Shown here in pieces: positions 9,158 through 16,646 of a stretch of DNA of 64,000 nucleotides (position 1 is the first letter of the stretch; each line of letters starts with the position of its first letter). The DNA comes from JAWPMT01 sp965242775 (GTDB taxonomy: Bacteria > Bacteroidota > Bacteroidia > Cytophagales > Cyclobacteriaceae), in contig CBDETI010000027.1 in NCBI GenBank assembly GCA_965242775.1, positions 62,001 through 126,000 on the forward strand. Direction: 5' to 3'. Below the pieces are notes generated by a model. It did no database searches and was not told the DNA's origin. It saw nothing but the letters and a program-made list of their open reading frames with translations. The position numbers and the translations under genes are program-made.

Positions 9158-10029
9158 AAACTCAAAATAAAAGGACTATGAAAACTACTTTATTCTTAAT
9201 GCTGACGCTGGTTGTCGGCGGATCATTGGCCTCGGAGCGGGCCAAAATGGAAATCAAAAAAAGTTATGGTGTAGAAAACCCGACAGAATTTAAACTTCTG
9301 GTTGACAACATTCAGGGAGATGTTATTGTCGAGGGATACGATGGGTCAGAAATTATCATTGACCTGGAGATACTCATCACCGCCAGAAATAGTAGCCATG
9401 TCGAGCAAGCTAAATCAGAGCTTGATTTGCGAGAGAGACTGGACGATGGGGAATTGCAACTTTCGATGGAGGCCCCATTTGTCGAGTATTGGAAGGAGGG
9501 TGAATTTCGGAGCCGCAGAATTGTTGAAAGCCCTCCCTACGATTATAAATACAATTTCTTCCTGAAGGTGCCACGAAGCATGGCTGTTATGGCGAGCACG
9601 ATCAATGATGGTCAGGTGAGAGTCAAAGGCGTATTGGGTGATCTTGAGGTACGAAATGTGAACGGTAGTATCTCCATCAGAGACGCCAAGGAAGTCCTGG
9701 AAGCTTCGACTGTCAATGGTTTTGTGGATGTGGAATACGCAGAAAATCCCAGCAAAAATGGATCCTTCCATACAATTAACGGGAATATTACCCTATACAT
9801 GCAGCCATCACCAATGATGAGTGTAGCGGCTGAGACCATGAACGGGGAGATGTTCAGTGCTTTTGAATTTGAAACCTTGCCCGCGGTGTTGAAAGTCAAT
9901 GAAAAGCGTAGAGGGAACGGGATGGAATACAAGTTGGAAGAGAAAGTGGCTGTAAAAATTGGTGAGGGAAATGGGCCTGAGCTACGATTCAAAACCTTGA
10001 ACGGAGACATTTACTTAAGAAAAATATGA
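9154..10029 (+). CDS. Exported DUF4097-family beta-repeat protein, copy 1
   Basis: 291-aa exported protein with a signal peptide (cleavage around LASERA) and a beta-solenoid-like body of repeated short strands: NIQGDVIVEGYDG, NVNGSISIRD, STVNGFVDVEY, TINGNITLYM and the terminal TLNGDIYLRK. These xNGxIxV repeats define the DUF4097 / putative adhesin family. A second ATG at 9178 gives a more compact signal peptide; the start at 9154 overlaps the previous stop (ATGA). Third gene of the ECF sigma operon, so it is a probable sigma target or a sensor-side partner. Molecular function is unknown for the family. Confidence 0.8.
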   Translation: MKTQNKRTMKTTLFLMLTLVVGGSLASERAKMEIKKSYGVENPTEFKLLVDNIQGDVIVEGYDGSEIIIDLEILITARNSSHVEQAKSELDLRERLDDGELQLSMEAPFVEYWKEGEFRSRRIVESPPYDYKYNFFLKVPRSMAVMASTINDGQVRVKGVLGDLEVRNVNGSISIRDAKEVLEASTVNGFVDVEYAENPSKNGSFHTINGNITLYMQPSPMMSVAAETMNGEMFSAFEFETLPAVLKVNEKRRGNGMEYKLEEKVAVKIGEGNGPELRFKTLNGDIYLRKI

Positions 10030-10115
10030 AACGGAATAAGCTAATAGGCAGCAACTTGAATCTCAGGAAACTGCAGCCAATATATAATTCCGTAAGATCA
10101 CTGAATTTTAAAATT

Positions 10116-10940
10116 ATGGACATGAGAGTAAAATTCTTTTTGGGGTGTTTGCTGCTGGCAATTGGTCTGCAGGCACAAGATTTGAAAAGGCAGATCGTCG
10201 TGCCACTGTCGAGCCCAGGTGAGAGAGGATCGCTGATTGTAGGCCAGGTCAACGGCTCTATTACCGTAACTGCTTATGAGGGTGAGGAGGTTATCATCGA
10301 TGCGACTTACCGTGAAAACAGTAAAAATAAGGACAAGGATAAAGGAAGAGGTAATCCCCCTCCGGGCATGAAACGGATCGAATCCACTCCGGCACAGATC
10401 CGAGCCAGAGAAGACGACAATGAGGTAGAGGTGGAAACAGAGTCCTGGAAAAGGAAGATGGATCTGGCTATCAAGTTACCGGCTAATTTTGACCTGAACC
10501 TTCACACGGTACATGGCGACATTGAAGTGCGCGATATTGATGGAGAAATGGAAATCTCCGGTGTAAACGGTGGCATTAAACTCGATGAGATTTCCGGGTC
10601 AGCCGTGTGTAGCACTGTCAACGGAGATGTCGTGGTGCGATTAAATAGTATTGAAAATGATGTGCCTATGTCGTTTGTTACGCTCAATGGCAATGTAGAC
10701 GTGACAATCCCCGGCGATGCAAAGGTTCTGGCGAAAATGAAATCAGATCGAGGTGAGATATTCAGCGATTTTGATATGTCAATGATCGCTAAGGAGCCGG
10801 AGGTACGTCGTGGCAGTGATTGTGATTGTGAATATGAAGTCTCTTTGAATGCCTGGACCTTCGGTGAGATCAATGGCGGTGGGGCCGAATTCACCTTCAA
10901 AAACATGAATGGCGATATCCTTATCCGTAAAGGGCGCTGA
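10116..10940 (+). CDS. Exported DUF4097-family beta-repeat protein, copy 2
   Basis: 274-aa paralogue of the preceding protein with the same repeat signature (VNGSITVTAYEGEEV, TVHGDIEVRDIDGE, GVNGGIKLDE, TVNGDVVVRL, TLNGNVDVTI, terminal NMNGDILIRKG). The start at 10116 was chosen because it places the signal peptide (MDMRVKFFLGCLLLAIGLQA) at the very N terminus; the frame is open back to an ATG at 10026 that overlaps the previous stop, which would add 30 residues in front of the signal. Near the C terminus DCDCEYE is a cysteine pair absent from copy 1. Last gene of the sigma operon, followed by a strong terminator. Confidence 0.8.
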   Translation: MDMRVKFFLGCLLLAIGLQAQDLKRQIVVPLSSPGERGSLIVGQVNGSITVTAYEGEEVIIDATYRENSKNKDKDKGRGNPPPGMKRIESTPAQIRAREDDNEVEVETESWKRKMDLAIKLPANFDLNLHTVHGDIEVRDIDGEMEISGVNGGIKLDEISGSAVCSTVNGDVVVRLNSIENDVPMSFVTLNGNVDVTIPGDAKVLAKMKSDRGEIFSDFDMSMIAKEPEVRRGSDCDCEYEVSLNAWTFGEINGGGAEFTFKNMNGDILIRKGR

Positions 10941-10976
10941 CCTGCGGTGTTAGGGCGCTCCCCTAAACAAAAAATT

Positions 10977-11004
10977 GGCCCGAGTCCTGGACCCGGGCCT
11001 TTTT
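10977..11004 (+). terminator. Rho-independent terminator of the ECF sigma operon
   Basis: GGCCCGAG and its near-complement CCCGGGCC form a GC-rich hairpin (10977-10999, one mismatch) followed directly by a run of five T. It lies 36 bases after the stop of the second DUF4097 gene. Confidence 0.85.
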
Positions 11005-11182
11005 GCGTTTTTGTTTAGCCCTGACCTAAATCAGGACTCTTATGACAATTGCCAGAAGCTATACACCTACCCATTCCGTCTGAGATTTATAAAAAACTTT
11101 TTGAACCCAATGCCGCTGCTGCAAATGTGTATTTGGTAAGCCCTAAGAATCACATTATAATTAGCAGTAGATTACCCAAACT

Positions 11183-12085
11183 ATGAATGAAATAGATGCC
11201 GTCCAACTCAACTACAACAGGGACAATATATTGATCGTCAATATCAGCCTGGCCTTCATCATGTTTGGTGTGGCCCTGGGACTGACGCTCACCGATTTCA
11301 AGAATGTACTCAAGCAAAAGAAATCCGTTCTGGTCGGGCTTTTTTCTCAGTTTCTGCTACTACCCCTGCTGACGTTTTTGCTGGTCCTGGTGTTCCAGCC
11401 CGGGGCTAGTGTGGCACTGGGGATGATGATGGTCGCAGCCTGTCCAGGAGGGAATATCAGTAATTTCATTTCGTCATTTTCACGAGGTAATTCCGCCTTA
11501 TCTGTGAGCCTAACCGCCGTGTCATCGATTCTGGCAATCTTTATGACACCCCTTAACCTTTCGGTCTGGGGTAGCTTGTACGAGCCCACGGCTTTGATAT
11601 TAGAGGAGGTGAGCCTTGATATCTTCGAGGTGTTTAAGACCATCATTCTAATTTTGGGTGTGCCCATTTTTCTAGGGATGACCTTCCGGCATTTTTTTCC
11701 AGGAGCTACCAAAAAGTTGCAAATGCCCATGCAGATTTTGTCGATACTTATTTTTGCTGGGTTAGTGATTGGGGCTTTCGCGGCCAACTTTGACCTTTTC
11801 CTCAATTACATTCACCTGGTATTATTTATTGTTTTCATACATAATGCCGTGGCACTAACTTCAGGTTATCAGATTGCTCGAATTTTTGGACTATCCCAAG
11901 CGGACAAGCGATCTCTGGCCATTGAGACTGGCATCCAAAACTCAGGACTTGGTCTGTTATTGATATTCACTTTTTTTGGTGGCTTAGGAGGAATGGCGAT
12001 AATTGCAGGCTGGTGGGGTATCTGGCACATCATTTCAGGATTGGCGTTGGGTACCTGGTGGCATAGAAGAAAGATCATCGCCTAA
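11183..12085 (+). CDS. Bile acid:sodium symporter (BASS) family transporter
   Basis: 300-aa inner-membrane protein with about nine to ten hydrophobic helices across its whole length, matching the BASS/SBF family. Family hallmarks visible are the GxxLxxxDF segment near residue 35, ACPGGNISNFISSFSRGN (about 85-102), and the second-repeat segment ETGIQNSGLGLLL (about 248-260), the two crossover regions that form the sodium and substrate sites. The family imports organic anions with sodium; bacterial substrates are mostly unknown and bile acids are unlikely here. The final TAA overlaps the ATG of the acyltransferase gene by one base, so the two are an operon. Confidence 0.9.
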   Translation: MNEIDAVQLNYNRDNILIVNISLAFIMFGVALGLTLTDFKNVLKQKKSVLVGLFSQFLLLPLLTFLLVLVFQPGASVALGMMMVAACPGGNISNFISSFSRGNSALSVSLTAVSSILAIFMTPLNLSVWGSLYEPTALILEEVSLDIFEVFKTIILILGVPIFLGMTFRHFFPGATKKLQMPMQILSILIFAGLVIGAFAANFDLFLNYIHLVLFIVFIHNAVALTSGYQIARIFGLSQADKRSLAIETGIQNSGLGLLLIFTFFGGLGGMAIIAGWWGIWHIISGLALGTWWHRRKIIA

Positions 12086-13128
12086 TGAAGAGAGCATTTT
12101 ACTTCTGGATAAAGCGTGTTGCGCGCATTAGCTTCGAAGCTTTTTATTCGAAATTGGAGATTGTGGGAACGGAAAATATACCTCGCAACAAACCGCTGAT
12201 CTTTGCCCCCAATCACCAAAATGCCTTTCTCGACGCCTTCATGATCGGCGGTATTTCCCCCGTGGGGATTCATTACCTTACCCGAGCTGACGTTTTCAAA
12301 GGTCCGTTCCGGTGGTTTCTCGATGCCTTGCAGATGATGCCTATCTACCGAATTAGAGATGGATACGGTAAACTGTCCCAAAATGCGGGCGTATTTGAAG
12401 CCTGTCGAAAGCTATTTTCACAAACAAAGTCAGTCCTGATTTTCCCTGAAGGAAATCATGGAGAACACTACTACCTCCGTCCGTTGACAAAGGGTATTTC
12501 AAGGCTGGCGTGTGAGTCGCAAGAGGTGCTAGAAGATAAGGACTTATGGATACAGCCGGTTGGTCTCAACTACTTTGACTTGCGCAAACCCAGGAGAAAA
12601 GCAACAGTGGTCTTCGGCGAACCGATCAGGGTGAATGACTATATGGATTTGTATGAGTCCGAAAAACCCAAAGCCCTGCGTGAGTTGCGCGATAAGGTTC
12701 AGGAAGTTTTGCATGGCTGCCTGCTCATACCCGACAATGATGAGCGCTATGAACTGCGCAAGAGCTGGCTGGTTCCCGAAAAAGAGCATCTTTCCTTTGC
12801 CGAAATGAAGTCATTCCTGGCAGAAGTACAGGACCCACCTCCGAAGAAGAAATCTTACCCTGGTTTTACCCTGGTGGGAAAATTTTTAGGGATTTTCAAC
12901 TTGCCGCCTTTGTTGCTTATTTCGTCAGTCTTGAAGAACAAAATCAAGGATGTGGTGTTTACCTCTTCCATCAAATGGGGTATCGGCCTGTTCATGTTTC
13001 CGGCATGGTGGTGGATCGTATTTGGAGTTGTGGCGATCGTGGCCACGTTGAAGTGGGCGATTTTAGTTGCGGTAAGCCTGATATTACTGCTTTACCTCCG
13101 CCAGGAGTTCATAAAATTAGGCGAATAG
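12085..13128 (+). CDS. Lysophospholipid / glycerol-phosphate acyltransferase (PlsC superfamily)
   Basis: Membrane acyltransferase of 347 aa for phospholipid synthesis or remodelling. The catalytic block is PNHQNAFLD (His44, Asp50), the second block is FPEGNHGE, and the C-terminal 100 residues hold two or three hydrophobic helices. The His-Asp spacing is HX5D rather than the HX4D of classical PlsC, a spacing I associate with the SCT1/GPT2-like glycerol-3-phosphate acyltransferases, so acyl transfer to glycerol-3-phosphate or dihydroxyacetone phosphate is as likely as to lyso-phosphatidate. It overlaps the preceding BASS gene. A second, classical PlsC is at 57430. Confidence 0.85.
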   Translation: MKRAFYFWIKRVARISFEAFYSKLEIVGTENIPRNKPLIFAPNHQNAFLDAFMIGGISPVGIHYLTRADVFKGPFRWFLDALQMMPIYRIRDGYGKLSQNAGVFEACRKLFSQTKSVLIFPEGNHGEHYYLRPLTKGISRLACESQEVLEDKDLWIQPVGLNYFDLRKPRRKATVVFGEPIRVNDYMDLYESEKPKALRELRDKVQEVLHGCLLIPDNDERYELRKSWLVPEKEHLSFAEMKSFLAEVQDPPPKKKSYPGFTLVGKFLGIFNLPPLLLISSVLKNKIKDVVFTSSIKWGIGLFMFPAWWWIVFGVVAIVATLKWAILVAVSLILLLYLRQEFIKLGE

Positions 13129-13210
13129 ACCTTCCGAGGCCACAAAACATCTTGTGTGTCACCACCAGGCAGTAATGGATCAATCTGCCTGCGCTCCTCA
13201 ATTAGTAGCA

Positions 13211-13335
13211 CTCATGTCAGGTTGAGCCCGTCGAGGTTGAGCCCGTCGAAACTGAGCTTCCTCATGTCAGGTTGAGCTTGTCGAAACTGAGCTTCGTCAA
13301 TGTCAGGTTGAGCTTGTCGAAACCTGTCGAAACCT
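13211..13335. repeat. Intergenic repeat cluster with GGTTGAGCYYGTCGA core
   Basis: Four copies of the 15-base core GGTTGAGCYYGTCGA occur at 13220-13234, 13235-13249, 13270-13284 and 13306-13320, embedded in imperfect units of 35-50 bases that begin with TCATGTCA or TCAATGTCA and end with AAACTGAGCTTC. The last unit continues with a truncated CTGTCGAAACCT and runs into the stop codon of the minus-strand gene that ends at 13334. The core (TCGACAAGCTCAACC on the other strand) resembles dispersed intergenic repeats seen in many genomes. A separate 7-bp inverted repeat (CAGGCAG 13166-13172, CTGCCTG 13185-13191) precedes it. Confidence 0.8.
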
Positions 13336-14173
13336 AGTTTATACCAGCCAGGAACTTCTTCCGGTCATAGATGAGCTGTCCTTGCCGGTTCCATTCCTTC
13401 ACGATAACCGGTTTGGTTTCGAAATCGAAGGGATCATCGGGATACCTTATTTCTCTTTTGGTGGATTTGTTGGGATAAAATTCTCGCCATAGCCCGATCC
13501 GGTTGTTGAATTTGTATTCTCCCCTTGCAGCTACATTCCCATTGGAGTGGAAAGCATAATAAACACCGTTTCTTTCGCCGAAATGGACAGGTATCACTTC
13601 TCTTAGTTTTTCGCGTTTGAAGTCGTAAAATGCCAGCAAGGACTCCTCGGGCCATCCTTTCCAAAACTTTTTCTTGTCCTGCAAGATATCGTGGCTGTTG
13701 AGCCGGACCCACCGACCATGCTTTTGCCCCCGGTAGAAATATCCTTCTTCCAACACTTGCTCACCCTGTCTTTTTACATAGTGCCCGTGTAAAACCACAG
13801 CGTCCTTTTTCCGGACCTTCAAGGAGTTGATGATTTTTCGCTTTTTGGTATCATACCAATAAAAGTCTCGCACATATTCAGGAGGGTCTTCATAGTGTTT
13901 CAAATAGTGGAACAATTCAAATACCGTCTTGCCACCGAAGCCCGTCCGGGTGAATCCACGCTTGGTTTTGATGCCGAAAAAGACCTTTTTGTTTTTCTTT
14001 TTTTTCTTCTTCTTGACCGGATTGATCAGCTCCTCTTCCGGAATTTCCTCCTCCAGGTCGATGGTGAGTGGTGTTTCGTATTCTACTTTGAACAAATCAT
14101 CAAGCGTCTGCCCCTGCGCACTTGTGAAAGCCGCGATCAATAGGAGCACCATAATGGCCGATTTTGATTTCAT
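13334..14173 (-). CDS. Exported protein with YwqK/MORN-like repeats
   Basis: 279-aa exported protein. The start at 14173 was preferred because the signal peptide (MKSKSAIMVLLLIAAFTSA) sits there; a TTG 22 codons upstream is in frame but would put 22 residues before it and read through the htpG terminator. After an acidic stretch there is a striking lysine run (KKKKKKKNKK, about residues 54-63), then short WxxxxxNGxxxxxGxY repeats typical of MORN/YwqK modules: LEEGYFYRGQKHGRW, HSNGNVAARGEYKFNN, GLWREFYPN. Such repeats are usually structural; no catalytic motif is visible. The stop codon lies inside a dispersed repeat. Function unknown. Confidence 0.75.
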   Translation of the reverse strand: MKSKSAIMVLLLIAAFTSAQGQTLDDLFKVEYETPLTIDLEEEIPEEELINPVKKKKKKKNKKVFFGIKTKRGFTRTGFGGKTVFELFHYLKHYEDPPEYVRDFYWYDTKKRKIINSLKVRKKDAVVLHGHYVKRQGEQVLEEGYFYRGQKHGRWVRLNSHDILQDKKKFWKGWPEESLLAFYDFKREKLREVIPVHFGERNGVYYAFHSNGNVAARGEYKFNNRIGLWREFYPNKSTKREIRYPDDPFDFETKPVIVKEWNRQGQLIYDRKKFLAGIN

Positions 14174-14205
14174 GTGTAGTAAAACGTATTTTCCCGAAAA
14201 TAATT

Positions 14206-14235
14206 GGAAAAAAGAAAAAGGCCCGCAGGCCTTTT
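14206..14235 (-). terminator. Terminator downstream of htpG
   Basis: On the minus strand AAAAGGCC-TGCG-GGCCTTTT forms an 8-bp hairpin (14216-14235) followed by a T-rich tail. It lies about 25 bases after the htpG stop and just before the ATG of the next minus-strand gene. Confidence 0.8.
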
Positions 14236-14260
14236 CCAAAATCTCTAGTTACATGTTTAT

Positions 14261-16150
14261 CTAGTTGGATGCTAGCTCAATGCTTCGACGGATGAAATCT
14301 GTCAACTTTTCTCCATCAAGCATCCCCTGAGAAAGTAGCCCCAAATCGTAGGCTTGCTTGGCCAGCGCGAGTTGCGCTTCCTCACCTTCGGTTTCAAGTA
14401 TTTTCTTCGAGATCACGTGATTGGCATTAATAGCGACTGCCAAATTCATGGGGAAATCTCCAAACATCATCGGGCCACCACCGGTAGCCTGCATGTCTTT
14501 CATTCTCCTCATGAACTCAGGAAGCGTGATAGTAACAGGCAGATCATCCGTAGCCATTGCTTCGACTGTCACATTATTGTTTTTGTCGTTGATTGCTTTC
14601 TCGAAGAGCGTTTTCAAAGTCTCCTTTTCCTTGTCGTCAAGCACGGACTCCTTCACCTCGTCTGTTTCCACTAGTTTATCCAGGACATCTGCGTCCACCC
14701 TTTTCAAGGTCACTTTCTCGAATTTTTGCTCGACATGACTGATGAAGTGACTATCCAGCACTTCATTCAAAAGCAATACATCATATCCACGTTTTTTGGC
14801 ACCGTCGATGTAGGTGTGTTGCTTAGCCTCGTCATTGGTATAGAGGAAGACGGTGTTCCCATCTTTATTGACCTGGTTGGCCTTTACATGCTCTTTATAT
14901 TCTTCGATGGTGTGGAAGCTCCCTGTCGTACTTTTTAGCAGCGTGTAGTCCCGTGCTTTTTCATCGAACTTCTCTTCTGATATGAGTCCGTATTTCACAA
15001 AAAGGCCAATATCAGTCCACTTTTCTTCAAATGCTTTTCGATCCTTTTTGAATAGCTCACCAAGTTTGTCAGCAACTTTTTTGGTGATATAACCATTTAT
15101 TTTTTTGACATTACCATCGGCTTGAAGAAAACTTCTGGAGACATTCAAAGGAATGTCCGGCGAGTCTATCACGCCATGTAAAAGTTGCAAAAACTCAGGA
15201 ACAACGTCTTTGACTTCATCGGTAATGAATACCTGTCGGGAATACAACTGGATCTTGTTTTTCTGAAGCTCGAAATCTTTCTTGAGCTTGGGGAAATACA
15301 AAATACCCGTGAGATTGAATGGATAATCGACATTCAAGTGTATCCAGAATAATGGATCTTCCGAGAAGGGGTAGAGATCTTTATAAAATTTCAGATAATC
15401 TTCATCTTTCAACTCACTGGGAGACTTGGTCCAGAGTGGCTCCTTGTCATTGATGATGTTGTCCTTCTTGACGGTTTTGTACTTGGGATTTCCTTCGTCA
15501 TCCTTGCCATCTTCCACGCTCTCCTCTTTCTGACCAAATTTGATCGTCACTGGCATGAACTTGGAATACTTGTCTAATATGCCTTGAATCCGACTGTCCT
15601 CAAGGAATTCTTCACTGTCATCAGCGATGTGCAGGACGATATCGGTACCGCGTTTCTTTTTGGTTGCTTTCTTAATCTCAAACTCCGTGCTGCCATCTCC
15701 GATCCACTTTGCGGGCTCAGCACCCTGCACATGTGAAAGTGTTATGATCTCTACCTTTTTGGCCACCATAAAGGCAGAATAAAAACCAAGTCCAAAGTGT
15801 CCGATGATCTGCTGATCTTCACCTTGGTCCTTATACTTCTCGACAAATTCAGTAGCGCCAGAAAAAGCGATTTGATTGATATATTTTTTTATCTCCTCAG
15901 CGGACATACCAATCCCTTTATCGGAAATCGTAATGGTCTTTTTCTTCTTGTCTACAGAAACTTCTATAGTGGTGTCACCAAGATCCCCCTGGTATTCACC
16001 CAGGGAAGCCAGCCGTTTGATTTTCTGGGTGGCGTCCACTGCATTTGAAACCAGCTCCCGGAGAAATATCTCATGGTCCGAGTAGAGAAATTTCTTAATT
16101 ATGGGGAAAATGTTCTCGGTATGAATCGATATAGTGCCTTTTTCTTCCAT
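14261..16150 (-). CDS. htpG: Molecular chaperone HtpG (Hsp90)
   Basis: Cytosolic Hsp90-family ATP-dependent chaperone, 629 aa, full length. The GHKL ATPase domain carries the expected motifs: FLRELVSNAVDA (ATP-binding Asn and catalytic Glu), ISDKGIGMS, GATEFVEK and IGHFGLGFYSAFMVA. The middle domain has DVVPEFLQLLHGVIDSPD and LNVSRSFLQ with the conserved catalytic-loop Arg. There is a charged linker around 210-235 (EDGKDDEGNPKYK) and the C-terminal dimerisation domain is complete. The upstream gap holds TGTCA/TGACA palindromes and a sigma-54-like element that may give stress control. Confidence 0.97.
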   Translation of the reverse strand: MEEKGTISIHTENIFPIIKKFLYSDHEIFLRELVSNAVDATQKIKRLASLGEYQGDLGDTTIEVSVDKKKKTITISDKGIGMSAEEIKKYINQIAFSGATEFVEKYKDQGEDQQIIGHFGLGFYSAFMVAKKVEIITLSHVQGAEPAKWIGDGSTEFEIKKATKKKRGTDIVLHIADDSEEFLEDSRIQGILDKYSKFMPVTIKFGQKEESVEDGKDDEGNPKYKTVKKDNIINDKEPLWTKSPSELKDEDYLKFYKDLYPFSEDPLFWIHLNVDYPFNLTGILYFPKLKKDFELQKNKIQLYSRQVFITDEVKDVVPEFLQLLHGVIDSPDIPLNVSRSFLQADGNVKKINGYITKKVADKLGELFKKDRKAFEEKWTDIGLFVKYGLISEEKFDEKARDYTLLKSTTGSFHTIEEYKEHVKANQVNKDGNTVFLYTNDEAKQHTYIDGAKKRGYDVLLLNEVLDSHFISHVEQKFEKVTLKRVDADVLDKLVETDEVKESVLDDKEKETLKTLFEKAINDKNNNVTVEAMATDDLPVTITLPEFMRRMKDMQATGGGPMMFGDFPMNLAVAINANHVISKKILETEGEEAQLALAKQAYDLGLLSQGMLDGEKLTDFIRRSIELASN

Positions 16151-16203
16151 CGATGATAATGAGTTGATGCTTGATCGTTAAAATCTAATTTGGACTTTGG
16201 GAA

Positions 16204-16243
16204 CCAAATATTATTCCAGAAGGGTCAGTATGACTTTTTGTCA
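16204..16243 (-). promoter_or_regulatory. Putative htpG control region: TGAC-N5-GTCA palindrome and sigma-54-like element
   Basis: Upstream of htpG the minus strand shows a palindrome TGAC-AAAAA-GTCA (16231-16243) and, nearer to the gene, TGGAATAATATTTGG (16205-16219 read in reverse), which has the TGG-N9-TTGG spacing of a -24/-12 element but a GG instead of GC at -12. A second palindrome TTGTCA-CC-TGACAA (16275-16288) overlaps the stop of the response regulator gene. The palindromes are exact; the sigma factor assignment is a weak inference. Confidence 0.35.
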
Positions 16244-16277
16244 GTCTGACGTCAGCGGACCTTACAATTGAATTTTG

Positions 16278-16646
16278 TCACCTGACAATAGACGCTTCCA
16301 GTGCATCCACTATTTCCTGACGATCAAAGGGCTTATTAAATACCTGAGAGATAAGGTTAGCCGCTAGGGCTTTTTCAATTTCGGCATTGATTTCGTACCC
16401 AGTAAGTAAAAAGCAAGGGATGCCGTGAAGGGATTCCTGCGCTTGCTCAATCATTTTGATGCCGCTGATGTCAGGCATTTTCAGATCTGAGATAAGTAGG
16501 TCAATTCGATGGGCAGATCCCTTGATCACCTTGATGCCCTCCGCCCCCGAGGAGGCGGTGATTACCTCGTATAGAGGCTCAAACATCTTTCGAAAGATGA
16601 AAAGATTGATTTCCTCGTCATCAACGTACAAGAGCGTCTTTTTCAT
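16278..16646 (-). CDS. Single-domain response regulator (REC)
   Basis: Phospho-receiver protein of 122 aa with no output domain. The acidic pocket Asp9/Asp10, the phosphorylation site Asp54 (LISDLKMPD), the switch Thr82 (LLTGY) and Lys105 (FNKPF) are all present, so it should be functional. The ATG overlaps the stop of the upstream histidine kinase gene by four bases (ATGA), which makes that kinase the obvious partner. Lacking a DNA-binding domain, it probably signals by protein contact or in a phosphorelay. Confidence 0.92.
   Translation of the reverse strand: MKKTLLYVDDEEINLFIFRKMFEPLYEVITASSGAEGIKVIKGSAHRIDLLISDLKMPDISGIKMIEQAQESLHGIPCFLLTGYEINAEIEKALAANLISQVFNKPFDRQEIVDALEASIVR

Noticed and set aside
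9612..10010. Long minus-strand open frame under the first DUF4097 gene
   Set aside because: It lies wholly antisense to a well-supported coding region and shows no recognisable protein features.
13211..13335. Possible CRISPR array
   Set aside because: Repeat cores are spaced by 0-21 bases, units partly abut and there are no unique spacers of even length; no cas genes are nearby.
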